The position numbers and the translations under genes were made by a program. 64,000 bases of DNA from Denitratisoma sp. DHT3 (GTDB lineage: Bacteria > Pseudomonadota > Gammaproteobacteria > Burkholderiales > Rhodocyclaceae), in NCBI RefSeq assembly GCF_007833355.1, contig NZ_CP020914.1, positions 3,520,047 through 3,584,046 on the forward strand. The letters run 5' to 3'. The notes under the pieces were generated by a model. It saw nothing but the letters and a program-made list of their open reading frames with translations. It was not told where the DNA came from and ran no database searches. Shown piece by piece: positions 16,679 through 26,444 of the stretch (its first letter is position 1; every line of letters begins with the position of its first letter).

Positions 16679-19297
16679 ATGTCCCACGCCGACTCTTCGC
16701 CCCGCGCTTCCGCAGAACAGTGGGTGCCTTCCCACTGCAGCATGTGCTACCACGGCTGTCCGATCCTGGCCCACGTCAAGGACGGCGTGCTGGTCAAGAT
16801 CGAGGGCAACCCGACCACGCCGGCCACCCGCGGCCGGCTCTGCCCCAAGGGCAATGCCGGCGCGATGCGGCTCTACGACCCGAAGCGGCTGAAGGTGCCG
16901 CTGCGCCGGACCAATCCGGAGAAGGGCCTGGACGTCGATCCCGGCTGGGAGGAGATCACCTGGGACGAGGCGGTGGACATCCTGGAGCGGAAGCTGCGCG
17001 CGATCCGCGAGCAGGACCCCAACCTCCTGGCGATGGGCGGCTTCAACACCCATTCCTGGCACTGGGGCAACGCCTTCGGCCTTTCCTTCGGCACCAGCAA
17101 TACCTGCAAGAACCTGTTCAGCGCCATGGGCCACATGTGCGGCAACGGCGCGCACACGGCCGGGGAGATGATCCACAACTCGATGAACACCCACCCCGAC
17201 CTGGAATATGCCGAATACGCGATGATCGTCGGCGCCGCCATCGGCGAGGCCTACCAGGGCGCGGTCGCCTACGGCCGCATCATGGGCGACGCCAAGGCCC
17301 GCGAGAAGTTCAAGATGGTGGTGGTGGACCCGCAGCAGAGCCGCGCCGCCGCCATGGCCAGCGAATGGGTGCCGATCCGTCCGGCCACCGACGGCGCCAT
17401 GCTGCTGGCGATGATCCACGTGCTGCTGCACGAGGCGCAGATCTACGACGCCCACTACCTGCGGGTGTACACCAATGCCGGCTATCTGATCGGCACTGAC
17501 GGCTATCCGCTGCGCCATGCCGACAGCGGCAAGCCGCTGGTGTGGGATCTGGCGTCCGGCCTGGCCCGCGAGTACGACGATCCCGCCGTCAATGGTGGCG
17601 ATGGCGACGATGGCGACCATGTGGACCAGGTGGCGCTGCGTGGGCGTTTCCAGACGCCAGTGGGAGAAGGCCGGCCCGGCTTCCAGTTGCTCCATGACCA
17701 CATGGCGCAGTACACGCCCGAGTGGGCCGAACCCATCACCAGCGTGGCGGCCGCCACCATCCGCCGCCTCGCCAACGAACTGGGCCAGGCCGCCCGCATC
17801 GGCGAGACCATCGAGATCGACGGCAAGACCTATCCCTACCGTCCGGCCTCGGTGTCCGGCTACCGGGGCCTGAGCACCCACACCAACGCCCTGCACACCT
17901 CCTGGGCGATGGAGCTGATCAACGTGCTGATCGGCTCCACGCGCGCCGTGGGCGGCGCCCGCGCCTGGATCGGCACCATGATGCCGGAAGCCCCCGCCAC
18001 CACCCTGCCGGGGCCGGACGGACTGATCTTCACGCCGTTCCAGCCCCATGCCTTCAGCTTCCCGCCGAAGATGTCGAGCATTCCGGAATACTTTCCGGTG
18101 GCCTTCGACGCGGGCCTCCTGTGCTACGAAACCCAGGCCCATCCCGAGCAGTTCGGCAATACCCCGATCGAGATGCTGATCAACGAGGGTGGCAATCCCG
18201 TCCTCACCGGCCAGAATCCGAGTTCCGCCATCGCCGGTTTGAAGGCGATTCCCTACGTGGTCGACATCACCCTCTACGTCGATGAGACGGCGCTCTTCGC
18301 CGACCTGGTGCTGCCCGACGTCACCTACCTGGAGCGCTATGGCTGGGAGGGCATGTGGTCGGTGGAGGACGAAGGCGTGCAGATCCAGCAACCGGTGGTG
18401 CAGCCGCTTCACGGCATCCGCCACAGCGCCGACATCTACATCGAACTCGCCAACCGCCTCGGCACGATGACGGGGCCGCTGGGCTTCAGTTCCTTCCTCA
18501 ACATGATGCAGATGACCGGGGGCGCCACCGAGGCGGTGAGCCAGGCCACGGTCAACGACATTACCCACACCTACCGCAGCGCCCGTGAATACGTCGAGAC
18601 CTATGTGCGCAATGCGGCCCCCAAGGATGAGGCCCTGATCTGGCAGCAGGGCCACAACCTGCGTACCAAGCCGGCTTACAAGCGCTATGTGCCCGATACC
18701 TTCGGCGGTCACCGCATCCCGTTGTATTCCTACTGGTTCAAGCAGGTGGGCGACGACCTTCGCCGCAACATGGCGGCCCATGATGTTTTTGCCAAGGCAC
18801 CGGGCCTCGATCCGGCGCGGGTGTTCTTCGAATACGCACCGCTGCCGTTCTGGCATTCCAGCGTGCTGGAGAGCGAGGCATCCGAGTTCGATCTCTACGC
18901 CATCAACTGGCGCACCGCCATGGGCGGCGTCGGCTCCGGCACCGTGCCGGCCACCAACGTATGGTTGCTGGAGGCGGCGGAGCGCGACCCCTATTTCGCC
19001 AAGATCCTGATCAATTCCGCGACCGCACGGAAAAAGAATCTGACCGACGGCCAGCGGGTCTGCGTCGAGTCGCCCCACGGCCGCATCGAGGGCACCCTGA
19101 AATGCACCGAGACCATCCACCCCGAGGTGCTGGGCACCATCGGCTGCTGGGGCCATACCACCGACGCCGCGGTGGCCAAGGGGCGCGGGCCGGGCAACTT
19201 CAACAGCCTGCTGGGTCGCGGCCTGAAATACATGGGGCCGTCCACCCTCCAGGCGGAATGCGCGGCCCGGGTCAAGATTTATTCAGCATCTGCCTGA
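16679..19297 (+). CDS. Molybdopterin-dependent oxidoreductase, catalytic subunit (DMSO reductase family)
   Basis: An 872-residue bis-MGD enzyme. An N-terminal 4Fe-4S motif is seen as Cys20, Cys23, Cys27 and Cys55 (CSMCYHGCP, RLCPKG). Cys154 in GHMCGNGAHTAGE sits where the Mo ligand lies in formate dehydrogenase and polysulfide/thiosulfate reductase, which suggests a Cys-ligated Mo. Later cofactor-binding segments include LINEGGNPVLTGQNP and a C-terminal molydop-binding domain (ILINSATARKKNLTDGQRV). No Tat signal precedes the Fe-S motif, so the enzyme should face the cytoplasm, unlike DmsA or PsrA. An acidic low-complexity loop (NGGDGDDGDHVD) lies near residues 305-316. The substrate is unknown; reduction or hydroxylation of a catabolic intermediate is possible. 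It is the last gene of the operon with the Fe-S and anchor genes. Confidence 0.94.
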   Translation: MSHADSSPRASAEQWVPSHCSMCYHGCPILAHVKDGVLVKIEGNPTTPATRGRLCPKGNAGAMRLYDPKRLKVPLRRTNPEKGLDVDPGWEEITWDEAVDILERKLRAIREQDPNLLAMGGFNTHSWHWGNAFGLSFGTSNTCKNLFSAMGHMCGNGAHTAGEMIHNSMNTHPDLEYAEYAMIVGAAIGEAYQGAVAYGRIMGDAKAREKFKMVVVDPQQSRAAAMASEWVPIRPATDGAMLLAMIHVLLHEAQIYDAHYLRVYTNAGYLIGTDGYPLRHADSGKPLVWDLASGLAREYDDPAVNGGDGDDGDHVDQVALRGRFQTPVGEGRPGFQLLHDHMAQYTPEWAEPITSVAAATIRRLANELGQAARIGETIEIDGKTYPYRPASVSGYRGLSTHTNALHTSWAMELINVLIGSTRAVGGARAWIGTMMPEAPATTLPGPDGLIFTPFQPHAFSFPPKMSSIPEYFPVAFDAGLLCYETQAHPEQFGNTPIEMLINEGGNPVLTGQNPSSAIAGLKAIPYVVDITLYVDETALFADLVLPDVTYLERYGWEGMWSVEDEGVQIQQPVVQPLHGIRHSADIYIELANRLGTMTGPLGFSSFLNMMQMTGGATEAVSQATVNDITHTYRSAREYVETYVRNAAPKDEALIWQQGHNLRTKPAYKRYVPDTFGGHRIPLYSYWFKQVGDDLRRNMAAHDVFAKAPGLDPARVFFEYAPLPFWHSSVLESEASEFDLYAINWRTAMGGVGSGTVPATNVWLLEAAERDPYFAKILINSATARKKNLTDGQRVCVESPHGRIEGTLKCTETIHPEVLGTIGCWGHTTDAAVAKGRGPGNFNSLLGRGLKYMGPSTLQAECAARVKIYSASA

Positions 19298-19412
19298 ATC
19301 GCTTGTGCTGCTGACGTTGGCGGGCCAAGTAACGAACTGACCGGTGGGCCGCTTCGGCGCCGCCGCTGATCGGTTATGCTTCGGCGACCCTCATTCATCG
19401 CGAGCAACCTTC

Positions 19413-20447
19413 ATGCGCTACAAACTCTTCGGCCGTTCCGGCCTGCGCGTCTCCGAGCTGTGCCTCGGCGCCATGACCTTCGGCAAGGATGACCAGTTCT
19501 GGCAGTTCGGCAGCGACACGGCGGAAAGCCGCAGGATGTTCGACACCTTCGCCGATGCCGGCGGCAATTTCATCGACACCGCATTCATCTACGGCAACGG
19601 CGCCAGCGAGGAGCTGCTGGGCGATTTCGTGCGCGCCGACCGCGACCATTTCGTCCTCGCCACCAAATACGCCTCGACGCTGGAGCGGGACTTGTCCAAG
19701 TCCGGCAACAGCCGCAAGAACATGATGCGCTGCGTGGAGCAGAGCCTGCGCCGGCTGAAGACCGATCACATCGACCTCTACTGGCTGCACGTGTGGGACG
19801 ACACCACGCCGGTGGAGGAGATCATGCGCGGCCTGGACGACCTGGTCGCCGCCGGCAAGGTGCACTATGTCGCCGTTTCCGACACGCCGGCCTGGCAGAT
19901 CAGCCGCGCCAACATGCTGGCCGAGCTGCGCGGCTGGACGCCTTTCGCCGGCATCCAGGTGGAATACAGCCTGCTGGAGCGCACGCCGGAGCGGGACCTG
20001 CTGCCCATGGCCCGGGCGCTGGACCTGGGCATCACCGCCTGGTCGCCCCTGGCCGGTGGCGTGCTCACCGGCAAGTTCCTCGACGGCAAGGGCGAGGGGC
20101 GGGGTCAGCACCAGCCGATGACGGAACGGCAGCGGACGGTGGCCACGCTGGTGGTGGATATCGCCCGCGAGGTCGGCTGCACGCCGGGCCAGGCGGCGCT
20201 GGCCTTCATCCGCCAGCAGGACCGTTTCGGCACCATCTACCCGATCCTCGGCGCCCGTACCCAGGCCCAGTTGCAGGACAATCTGGGCTGTCTTTCGGTC
20301 ACTCTGAACGATGAGCAATGGCAACGGCTGGAGCGGGCCACGGCACCGGAACTGGGCTTCCCGCATGACATCCTGCAAGGGCCGATGATCCGCGACATGC
20401 TGTTCGGCGGCCAGGCCGACCGGCTCGATAACCACCACCGCCGCTGA
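19413..20447 (+). CDS. Aldo/keto reductase
   Basis: A 344-residue NAD(P)H-dependent (beta/alpha)8 reductase. The catalytic tetrad is visible: Asp55 and Tyr60 (NFIDTAFIYG), Lys85 (VLATKYAS), His126 (DLYWLHVWDD). The C-terminal cofactor region (YPILGARTQAQLQDNLG) is intact. It resembles the AKR11/12-like group of general aldo/keto reductases acting on ketones or aldehydes. ATG 19413 is chosen because MRYKLFGRSGLRVSELCLG is the standard start. It lies 115 bp after the molybdoenzyme gene in the same direction and may be co-transcribed. A paralog lies at 30703. Confidence 0.93.
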   Translation: MRYKLFGRSGLRVSELCLGAMTFGKDDQFWQFGSDTAESRRMFDTFADAGGNFIDTAFIYGNGASEELLGDFVRADRDHFVLATKYASTLERDLSKSGNSRKNMMRCVEQSLRRLKTDHIDLYWLHVWDDTTPVEEIMRGLDDLVAAGKVHYVAVSDTPAWQISRANMLAELRGWTPFAGIQVEYSLLERTPERDLLPMARALDLGITAWSPLAGGVLTGKFLDGKGEGRGQHQPMTERQRTVATLVVDIAREVGCTPGQAALAFIRQQDRFGTIYPILGARTQAQLQDNLGCLSVTLNDEQWQRLERATAPELGFPHDILQGPMIRDMLFGGQADRLDNHHRR

Positions 20448-20492
20448 GCCCCTCGGCCGTACCGCGGGTCCGGGCGACGGAGCGACACTCCC

Positions 20493-20526
20493 CCCAATGG
20501 CTGTCGGCAAGCCGGCGGCCATTGGG
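20493..20526. terminator. Hairpin between convergent genes, possible bidirectional terminator
   Basis: A perfect 9-bp repeat CCCAATGGC (20493-20501) and GCCATTGGG (20518-20526), with an inner CGGC-AA-GCCG stem, lies 45 bp after the aldo/keto reductase stop and before the convergent dehydrogenase gene. Only ATTT follows on the plus strand, so termination is plausible but not strong. Confidence 0.5.
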
Positions 20527-20654
20527 ATTTGTACATCCCGGATGTTTTCGAAAGCAGAAGATGCCTGCCTTTCCGAACCCCCTTCCACGTATCCACAGTA
20601 ACCGGATGAGGGAGCTGAATTTTCTTACCATGAATTGATCCGGAAAATATCGGG

Positions 20655-21422
20655 TTAGTCGCTGGCCAGGAGCCCGCCATCGATCACAAGTTCGCTGCCC
20701 AGGACGAACTTGGATTCATCGGAGGCTAGGTAGAGCACACCGTAGGCGATATCGGAGGCATCCCCCAGATGACCAATGGGGTGCCGGTCGATCTGGGTCT
20801 GTAGCACTTCAGGGGGCTGGTTGTCGTAATAGGCTTGCACCAGTGGAGTAATGCAGGTGCCGGGATGTACCGAGTTGACTCGAATGGGCAACTTCTCGGC
20901 AGCGCAGTACATTGCCGCCGCCTTGGTCAATCCCCGGACGCCAGCCTTGCTGGCGGAGTAGGCTACTGTGGTCGACTGTGCAACCATTGCCATCACCGAG
21001 GAAATATTGACGATGGAACAGCGTTCCCCGGACTGCCGCATCAGGCGGATGGCCTGCTGGGTGCCGAGGAAGGTGCTGTCAAGATTGATGGTATGGACTC
21101 GGCGCCACAGTTCGAAGCTCATTTCCATATCGCCCGGCGGCGCCACACCGGCATTGTTGATCAGCACATTTAGCTTGCCGTAACGTGCTTTCACCGTTTC
21201 CATAGCGGCGCTCCAGTCCTCCTCGCGGGTCACATCGAGATACACATAGGACGCGCGATGGCCCTGTGTCGTGATGTCATCAACGATCTTCCGTCCGCTC
21301 TGTTCTGCGATATCTGCTACCAGCACGGCTGCGCCCTCCTGCGCCAGCAGCTTCGCGATGGCGGCACCCAGACCGCTGGCCGCACCGCTGACCAGAGCGA
21401 CTTTCCCTTCCATTCTTCCCAT
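20655..21422 (-). CDS. Short-chain dehydrogenase/reductase (hydroxysteroid dehydrogenase-like)
   Basis: A 255-residue classical SDR. The cofactor motif is GAASGLG (13-19), with Asp37 after strand 2 favouring NAD(H). NNAG is at 89-92, and the catalytic residues are Ser142, Tyr155 and Lys159 (YSASKAG). It resembles FabG/3-alpha,20-beta-hydroxysteroid dehydrogenases, so oxidation of a secondary alcohol on a ring compound is likely; the substrate is not proven. ATG 21422 has GGAGA 8 nt upstream, and operator copy D (21486-21550) lies just before it. It is divergent from an AraC regulator gene. Confidence 0.93.
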   Translation of the reverse strand: MGRMEGKVALVSGAASGLGAAIAKLLAQEGAAVLVADIAEQSGRKIVDDITTQGHRASYVYLDVTREEDWSAAMETVKARYGKLNVLINNAGVAPPGDMEMSFELWRRVHTINLDSTFLGTQQAIRLMRQSGERCSIVNISSVMAMVAQSTTVAYSASKAGVRGLTKAAAMYCAAEKLPIRVNSVHPGTCITPLVQAYYDNQPPEVLQTQIDRHPIGHLGDASDIAYGVLYLASDESKFVLGSELVIDGGLLASD

Positions 21423-21485
21423 TCCGACTCTCCAATCAAATGATGTTCGCCGACGGTCACGATGACTATGCACCCACCGGCGACG

Positions 21486-21550
21486 ATTATCGGCAGTTGT
21501 CACGGCATGGCTGCGGCACGGAATGTTCAACAGGGGGGCATCTATGTTCA
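21486..21550 (-). promoter_or_regulatory. Composite operator/promoter, copy D (upstream of the short-chain dehydrogenase)
   Basis: On the minus strand half-site 1 TGAACATAGATGCCCCC starts at 21550. Half-site 2 TGAACATTCCGTGCCGC starts at 21529, 21 bp later. The -10 hexamer GATAAT starts at 21491, again 59 bp after the first base, and is followed by CGTCG. The -10 ends 63 bp before the dehydrogenase ATG. The element sits in the divergent spacer with the AraC gene that starts at 21612, so it could also affect that gene. Confidence 0.75.
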
Positions 21551-21611
21551 TTGCCAAAGTGCTGCGTAGCAGATGAAAATTCGTGATGGCTCATGGAGAG
21601 GATATGACGTG

Positions 21612-22658
21612 ATGGTTAATCCAGGCAGGAGATGCTTGCATGAGGTGGTTCCGTGCAGCTTTGCGCTGCTCCTGTTGGAGGAGCTGGCGAGCTTCGGTGC
21701 GGCAGCAGAGCCTGGGCTGGCACGGCTACCAGTCTCAGTCGCGGGACTGCGTGCGCAGTACAGGGAGGGTATTCCCGCACCGCTCTTCAGCGAAGTGTAT
21801 GGGGAATGCATCACCGCCATTGCCGAACTCGTGCATCAGCGGCGTGGCGTCACTTTTATGTCTCGCAACGATGTGGAAATGCTGTGCTATTGCCTCGTCA
21901 GTTGCGAAACCTTGCAGGAAGCCATCGATCGGGCCCGCCGGTTCTATCTTATGCTGGGCAACCGAGGTGCTGCGCTGGACATGGAGGTGTGCGGCGGGCA
22001 AGCCACCTTCCACCTAAGGACCCAGCAGGCGCTGTACAGTCGCGGAGGATTGTTAGTTGACCTGACGGGCCTGCTGTTCCTGTACCGGCTGTTCAGCTGG
22101 TTGATCAATCGGGAGATACCAGCGGCCGACTTCGGTATCTGCTATCCGGAACTGATCAACGCCGAGCTGCTAAGGACCGTTTTTCATCAGACGATCCATT
22201 TTGACAAGGTGAGCAACTGCTTCCGGTTTCCTGCAGAGTTCCTTGACTATCCGGTGGTGCGTAGTCCGCAACGGCTACGGGAAATGCTGAGCACCCTGCG
22301 CCTGGACATGAATCAAGATCCCGCGATGAGTTGGTGTCTATCTGATGCTGTGGAACGGATCATCCTTGCTCACCTGAGTGCGGGCAAGCCCATGCCTTCA
22401 CTGAAGGAACTGGCCGGACTCTTCAACATCAGCACCAGCACCTTCCGTCGGCGCCTGAAGGAGGAGTCGAGTCCTTTATCGACGATCAAGGAGGCCTGTC
22501 GCCTGACATTGGCGACCGAACTGCTGTCCGCGATTGAACGGCCTAAGATCGAAGAGATTGCCCTGCGACTTGGATTCAGCGACGCCCGTGGGTTCCGGCG
22601 GGCATTCAAGGCCCGGACTGGCATGTCGCCCGACACGTATCGTACATCCCAGATTTGA
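21612..22658 (+). CDS. AraC-family transcriptional regulator (first of two paralogs)
   Basis: A 348-residue regulator with an N-terminal effector domain of the type found in OruR/QhpR-like AraC proteins (EMLCYCLVSCETLQEAIDRARRFYLML). A C-terminal double helix-turn-helix follows (LKELAGLFNISTSTFRRRLKEE; IEEIALRLGFSDARGFRRAFKARTG). I start at ATG 21612 rather than 21573. It has GGAGAGG about 11 nt upstream, and its first 18 residues align without a gap to the paralog at 27572-28675. It is flanked by operator copies D (upstream) and B (downstream), so it is a strong candidate for the activator that binds them. Confidence 0.93.
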   Translation: MVNPGRRCLHEVVPCSFALLLLEELASFGAAAEPGLARLPVSVAGLRAQYREGIPAPLFSEVYGECITAIAELVHQRRGVTFMSRNDVEMLCYCLVSCETLQEAIDRARRFYLMLGNRGAALDMEVCGGQATFHLRTQQALYSRGGLLVDLTGLLFLYRLFSWLINREIPAADFGICYPELINAELLRTVFHQTIHFDKVSNCFRFPAEFLDYPVVRSPQRLREMLSTLRLDMNQDPAMSWCLSDAVERIILAHLSAGKPMPSLKELAGLFNISTSTFRRRLKEESSPLSTIKEACRLTLATELLSAIERPKIEEIALRLGFSDARGFRRAFKARTGMSPDTYRTSQI

Positions 22659-22666
22659 CTCTCGTT

Positions 22667-22731
22667 TGAACATATTTGTCCCGTCAATGGTAGTTTTTGA
22701 CCTCTGCCTAAGCAATGGTCCTACCTATAAT
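22667..22731 (+). promoter_or_regulatory. Composite operator/promoter, copy B (upstream of a TonB receptor)
   Basis: Half-site 1 TGAACATATTTGTCCCG (22667-22683) and half-site 2 TGGTAGTTTTTGACCTC (22688-22704) are 21 bp apart. The cores TTTGTCC (22675-22681) and TTTGACC (22696-22702) are nearly identical. A perfect TATAAT (22726-22731) starts 59 bp after the element begins and is followed by CGT. It begins 8 bp after the araC stop and ends 56 bp before the receptor start codon. Confidence 0.8.
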
Positions 22732-22787
22732 CGTTGCCGGGTTACTCCCATATTTCTGACGAAATTTAATCAACTAGGGGGAAGATA

Positions 22788-25216
22788 GTGTTCAAAAGAA
22801 AACCAATCCACATGGCTGTATCCGGCCTACTAATGACCAGCATGGCCGTGGCACATGTGGCCTACGCCGCCGATGGACAGTTGGAAGAAGTCATCGTTAC
22901 GGCCCAGAAACGGGCAGAAAATCTGCAGGACGTGCCGATCTCGGTACAGGCATTGAATTCCAAGGCGCTGGAAAAAGCAGGCATCATCAGTCTGTCGGAT
23001 ATCAAGGCCAATGTGCCAGGGATGACCATCGACAGCTATCCGGGCAGTAGTGAGATGCTTTATCCGTCGATCCGGGGCATCGTACCCAACTCGATCCAGA
23101 CCAGCGTACCCATCCCCATGGCAATCCACCTGGACGGCGTCGCCCTGACCCAATTGGCGGGTCTCAACCTGGCAGGAGCTGACCTGGAGCGGATTGAAGT
23201 GCTCAAGGGCCCCCAAGGTGTGCTGGCCGGCCGTAATGCGACGGGGGGAGCCATCAACATCGTTACCGTCAGACCGGATCTGGGGCAGTTCAGTTTCAAG
23301 CAGCAGTTGACCTTTGCAGAGCGGGGCCAACTGCTTTCCAAGACCGTGGTCAACGTGCCCCTGACGGAAAACTTTGCGGCCAAGGTGTCCTACCTGCACA
23401 GTGAGCGGGACAACATGGGCATCAAGAATTCCGCCCCCAACGGCCCCAAACTGGGCGAGAAAAAATCGGACTCCTGGCGTCTGGATATGCGTTGGAAAGC
23501 GTCGAACACCGTCATGGTGGACTATGGCTATGACCGTTCCGAAACCGAGTCCATCGACGTGCCGCAGCAATGCATGATCCCTTTCATGGGCAGCGCCACC
23601 ATGGGTTTCCTGGCGACGGTCGATCCCCGCTTCAGGGAGTGATCGATGGTTGCAGTATGAGCAAGCTGAATACGCTCAACGTACCCTTCCGGATGCCCAA
23701 GAACCGCAATATCGCTGAAGGCCACAACCTGACGGTCAACTGGGACGTCAATCCCAACCTGACGTTCCGTTCGGTCACTGGCTACCGCAAGGTGGATACC
23801 TCTAATGCCGTCTATTACACCGGTTATGGCAGCGCCGGCGGTCCCAATGCACCCTACGTGATACGTGGCGACAGCCTGCCCATCACGTTCGCCAATGGCC
23901 CCGTGCCCGGCATCGATGGGAAAAATCATCCCTGGATTGTCTACAACGAATCCTGGTCTCAAGAATTCCAGTTGTTGGGTGATGTCAGCCCGAACTTCAA
24001 ATACACCACCGGTCTTTATTTAAGTACAGAGAAGGGCCATCAGAGCCAGGAGCAGGGAATCTTCTACACCGTGCCCGATGCGCTGTTCCTGTCGGGCCTG
24101 GGTCCGGTGGGCGTGGATATGTTCAACCTCGAAAATCGCAAGTTGAGCGCCAAGAACTCCACCTGGGCGGTATTTGGCCAATTCTCCTGGCGTCCGGACA
24201 TCCTGGGGCGCAAGCTGGAAATCGTCCCCGGTATCCGCTACACCCGTGACCGTCGCCAGGCCCTGGGTACCAACACACGCGGCGCCAACTATTTCTACAC
24301 AGCCACTGCGACGCCCGGCGTCTACAACTATCTGTTCAACACGCCCAGTCCCTCCGGCTACACCAATGTGGCGGGCGACAACAGTTTCTCCAAGACCACG
24401 CCCACCGTGTCCTTCAATTACCACTGGAAGGACGACCTGATGACCTATGTCAAGCTGGCCAAGGGTTATGTCACCGGTGGCTTCGACGATGTACAGCCCA
24501 CAGCGGCTGCATTTGCCAAGGGTTTCGATCCAGAGACCATCACCTCCTATGAACTGGGCCTGAAAGGTGAATTCCTGGATCGCCGCCTGCGGGTCAATGG
24601 TGCGGCGTTCTGGAGCGAGTACAAGAACGAGCAGAAGGCCGTGGCTCACGTGGGCCAGATCTGGGCCATCGAGAACGTCGGTACCTCCAAATACCGTGGC
24701 ATCGAGCTGGACGTAACGGCCGCAGTGACGGATCGCTTCCGGGTATCCGGCAGTGCCACCTGGCTCGACCATAAATATACCCAATGGATCGACCAGGATA
24801 GCAGCAGCCCGACCTATCTCCAGGATGTCGCCAAGTTCCGCAAGCTGGTGGTGCCCAAGGTCTCCTACTCCGTCAATCTGGACTATCGCTTCCCCGACCT
24901 GGGGCTGCCCGGCAAACTCGACGCGAATCTGAACTTCGCCCACAAGGATGCCCAGTCGACGCCGATCGACTTAAGCAACCCGGTGTCGGCCAACAATGTC
25001 ACGACGCCGAAGTACGACGTAGTGAATGGTCGTCTGAGTCTGTCCCATATCAAGGTGGGTCCGGGGGGACAGGGTGATCTGACGGTGGCACTGTGGGGCA
25101 GGAATCTGGCCGACAAGAAGTACCAGAACTTCACCCTGACCAACAACAGCGCGACCCGGGTCACCGGCTGGAGCGAGCCGCGCACCTACGGCATTGATCT
25201 GATCTACAACTATTGA
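22788..25216 (+). pseudogene. TonB-dependent receptor interrupted by one frameshift
   Basis: Two frames together encode one receptor of about 808 residues. The first (22788-23642) starts with GTG after AGGGGGAAG. It has a signal peptide (VSGLLMTSMAVAHVAYA), TonB box (EEVIVTAQKRAE) and plug (IEVLKGPQGVLAGRNATGGAINIV). The second frame continues at about 23638 from GVIDGCSMSKLN through the barrel to the terminal LIYNY. The shift falls at CGCTTCAGGGAGTGATC near 23630-23643; one additional G in the GGG run would restore a continuous frame. Both halves look undecayed, so the change is recent, or it is a sequencing error. The gene is preceded by operator copy B and probably imports the regulon's substrate. 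Confidence 0.85.
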
Positions 25217-25308
25217 GCATACCCCCCGGTGGGAGCCCGCTATTGCAGCATTCTTCCACCGCGGGTTCCCTCCTCTCGGTTGCGCATAGCTGTCCAGCCG
25301 AGTTTTTC

Positions 25309-25331
25309 CCGCCCGCAAGGGCGGTTTTTTT
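25309..25331 (+). terminator. Rho-independent terminator after the TonB receptor
   Basis: CCGCCC (25309-25314), tetraloop GCAA and GGGCGG (25319-25324) are followed by seven T (25325-25331). It is 93 bp after the receptor stop and 53 bp before the GAPDH-like gene, which therefore probably has its own promoter or depends on read-through. Confidence 0.88.
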
Positions 25332-25383
25332 GTCGATTTTCCGGCGCACCACGACTGCGCTGGGCAGTACGTTTCTTTTTGAC

Positions 25384-26394
25384 ATGACTTTCAAGCTGGG
25401 CATCAACGGCTTTGGCCGCATCGGTCGTATGGCTCTCCGTGCGGCGTTGCAGAATTTCTCCAATATCGAGATCGTCGGCATCAACGATCTGCAGGACCCG
25501 GACTCCCTGGCCTACCGATTCCAGTACGACTCCGTCCATGGCCGCTTCCATGACACCGTGGCCGTCGAGGGCAACACCCTGCTTGTGAATGGCAGGAAGA
25601 TCCGCCTCACTGCCGTCGAGGACCCCGCTGAACTGAAATGGAACGAAGTGGGGGCCGACATCGTGATCGAATCCACCGGCCTGTTCCTGGACAAGGCCAG
25701 CGCGGCCAAGCACCTGGCCGCCGGCGCCAAGAAGGTGATCATGTCGGCGCCCGCCGCGGACGACACCCCGATGTTCGTCTTCGGCGTGAATGACCAGACC
25801 TACGCCGGCCAGGACATCATCTCCAACGCTTCCTGCACCACCAACTGCCTGGCCCCCGTGGCCAACGTGCTGCATGACACCTGGGGCATCAAGCGCGGGC
25901 TGATGACCACGATCCATCCCGCAACCATTTCGCAGCAGGTCGTAGACGGCGCCTCTCCTCGGACTTGGCGCAACGGGCGGAGCATTCTCGAAAACATCAT
26001 CCCTTGCTCGACCAGCTCTGCCAGCGCCCTGGGGGCAATCATTCCCCCATTGAAAGGGAAGCTCACCGGCCTCTCATTCCGCGTGCCAACCTCCGACGTA
26101 TCGGCAATGGACCTGACGCTGGAGTTGGACCGCCCAGCCAGCTACACGGAAATCTGCACTGCCATGAAAGCCGCCTCCGAGGGGGCCATGAAGGGCGTGC
26201 TCGGTTACAGCGAGGAAAAGGTGGTGGCTACCGATTTTCGCGGTGATGCCTGCACGTCAATCTTTGATGCCGAGGCCGGCATCGCTCTGGACAGTACCTT
26301 CATCAAGATCGTCTGCTGGTACGACAACGAGTGGGGCTACGCCAACAAGCTGTTGGAAATGGCGCAGGTGGTTTCGACCATGAACTCGACCTGA
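25384..26394 (+). CDS. Glyceraldehyde-3-phosphate dehydrogenase family protein
   Basis: A 336-residue GAPDH homologue. It has the NAD-binding [10 protein letters not shown] (6-15), Asp35 (NAD rather than NADP preference), catalytic Cys151 ([11 protein letters not shown]) and His178 (MTTIHPAT). The loop that normally reads HAYTATQKTVDG in glycolytic enzymes is [12 protein letters not shown] here, and the following [15 protein letters not shown] is also divergent. The phosphate-binding region may therefore have changed. It lies between a TonB receptor and an old-yellow-enzyme gene in a catabolic island rather than with glycolytic genes. The start at 25384 gives the canonical [11 protein letters not shown]. 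It could be a glycolytic paralog or an aldehyde dehydrogenase for a pathway intermediate. Confidence 0.92.
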   Translation: MTFKLGINGFGRIGRMALRAALQNFSNIEIVGINDLQDPDSLAYRFQYDSVHGRFHDTVAVEGNTLLVNGRKIRLTAVEDPAELKWNEVGADIVIESTGLFLDKASAAKHLAAGAKKVIMSAPAADDTPMFVFGVNDQTYAGQDIISNASCTTNCLAPVANVLHDTWGIKRGLMTTIHPATISQQVVDGASPRTWRNGRSILENIIPCSTSSASALGAIIPPLKGKLTGLSFRVPTSDVSAMDLTLELDRPASYTEICTAMKAASEGAMKGVLGYSEEKVVATDFRGDACTSIFDAEAGIALDSTFIKIVCWYDNEWGYANKLLEMAQVVSTMNST

Positions 26395-26444
26395 AACCGG
26401 GCTTGTGTTTTAACCTGCTACCTCAACCTCCAGGAGCGTGATTC

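Noticed and set aside
16238..19156. A 972-codon open frame antisense to the molybdoenzyme
   Set aside because: It mirrors the high-G+C codon pattern of the real gene on the other strand and has no domain, start signal or family resemblance.
23630..23650. Programmed -1 ribosomal frameshifting in the TonB receptor
   Set aside because: No X XXY YYZ slippery heptamer or downstream pseudoknot is evident. A single-base indel explains the break more simply.
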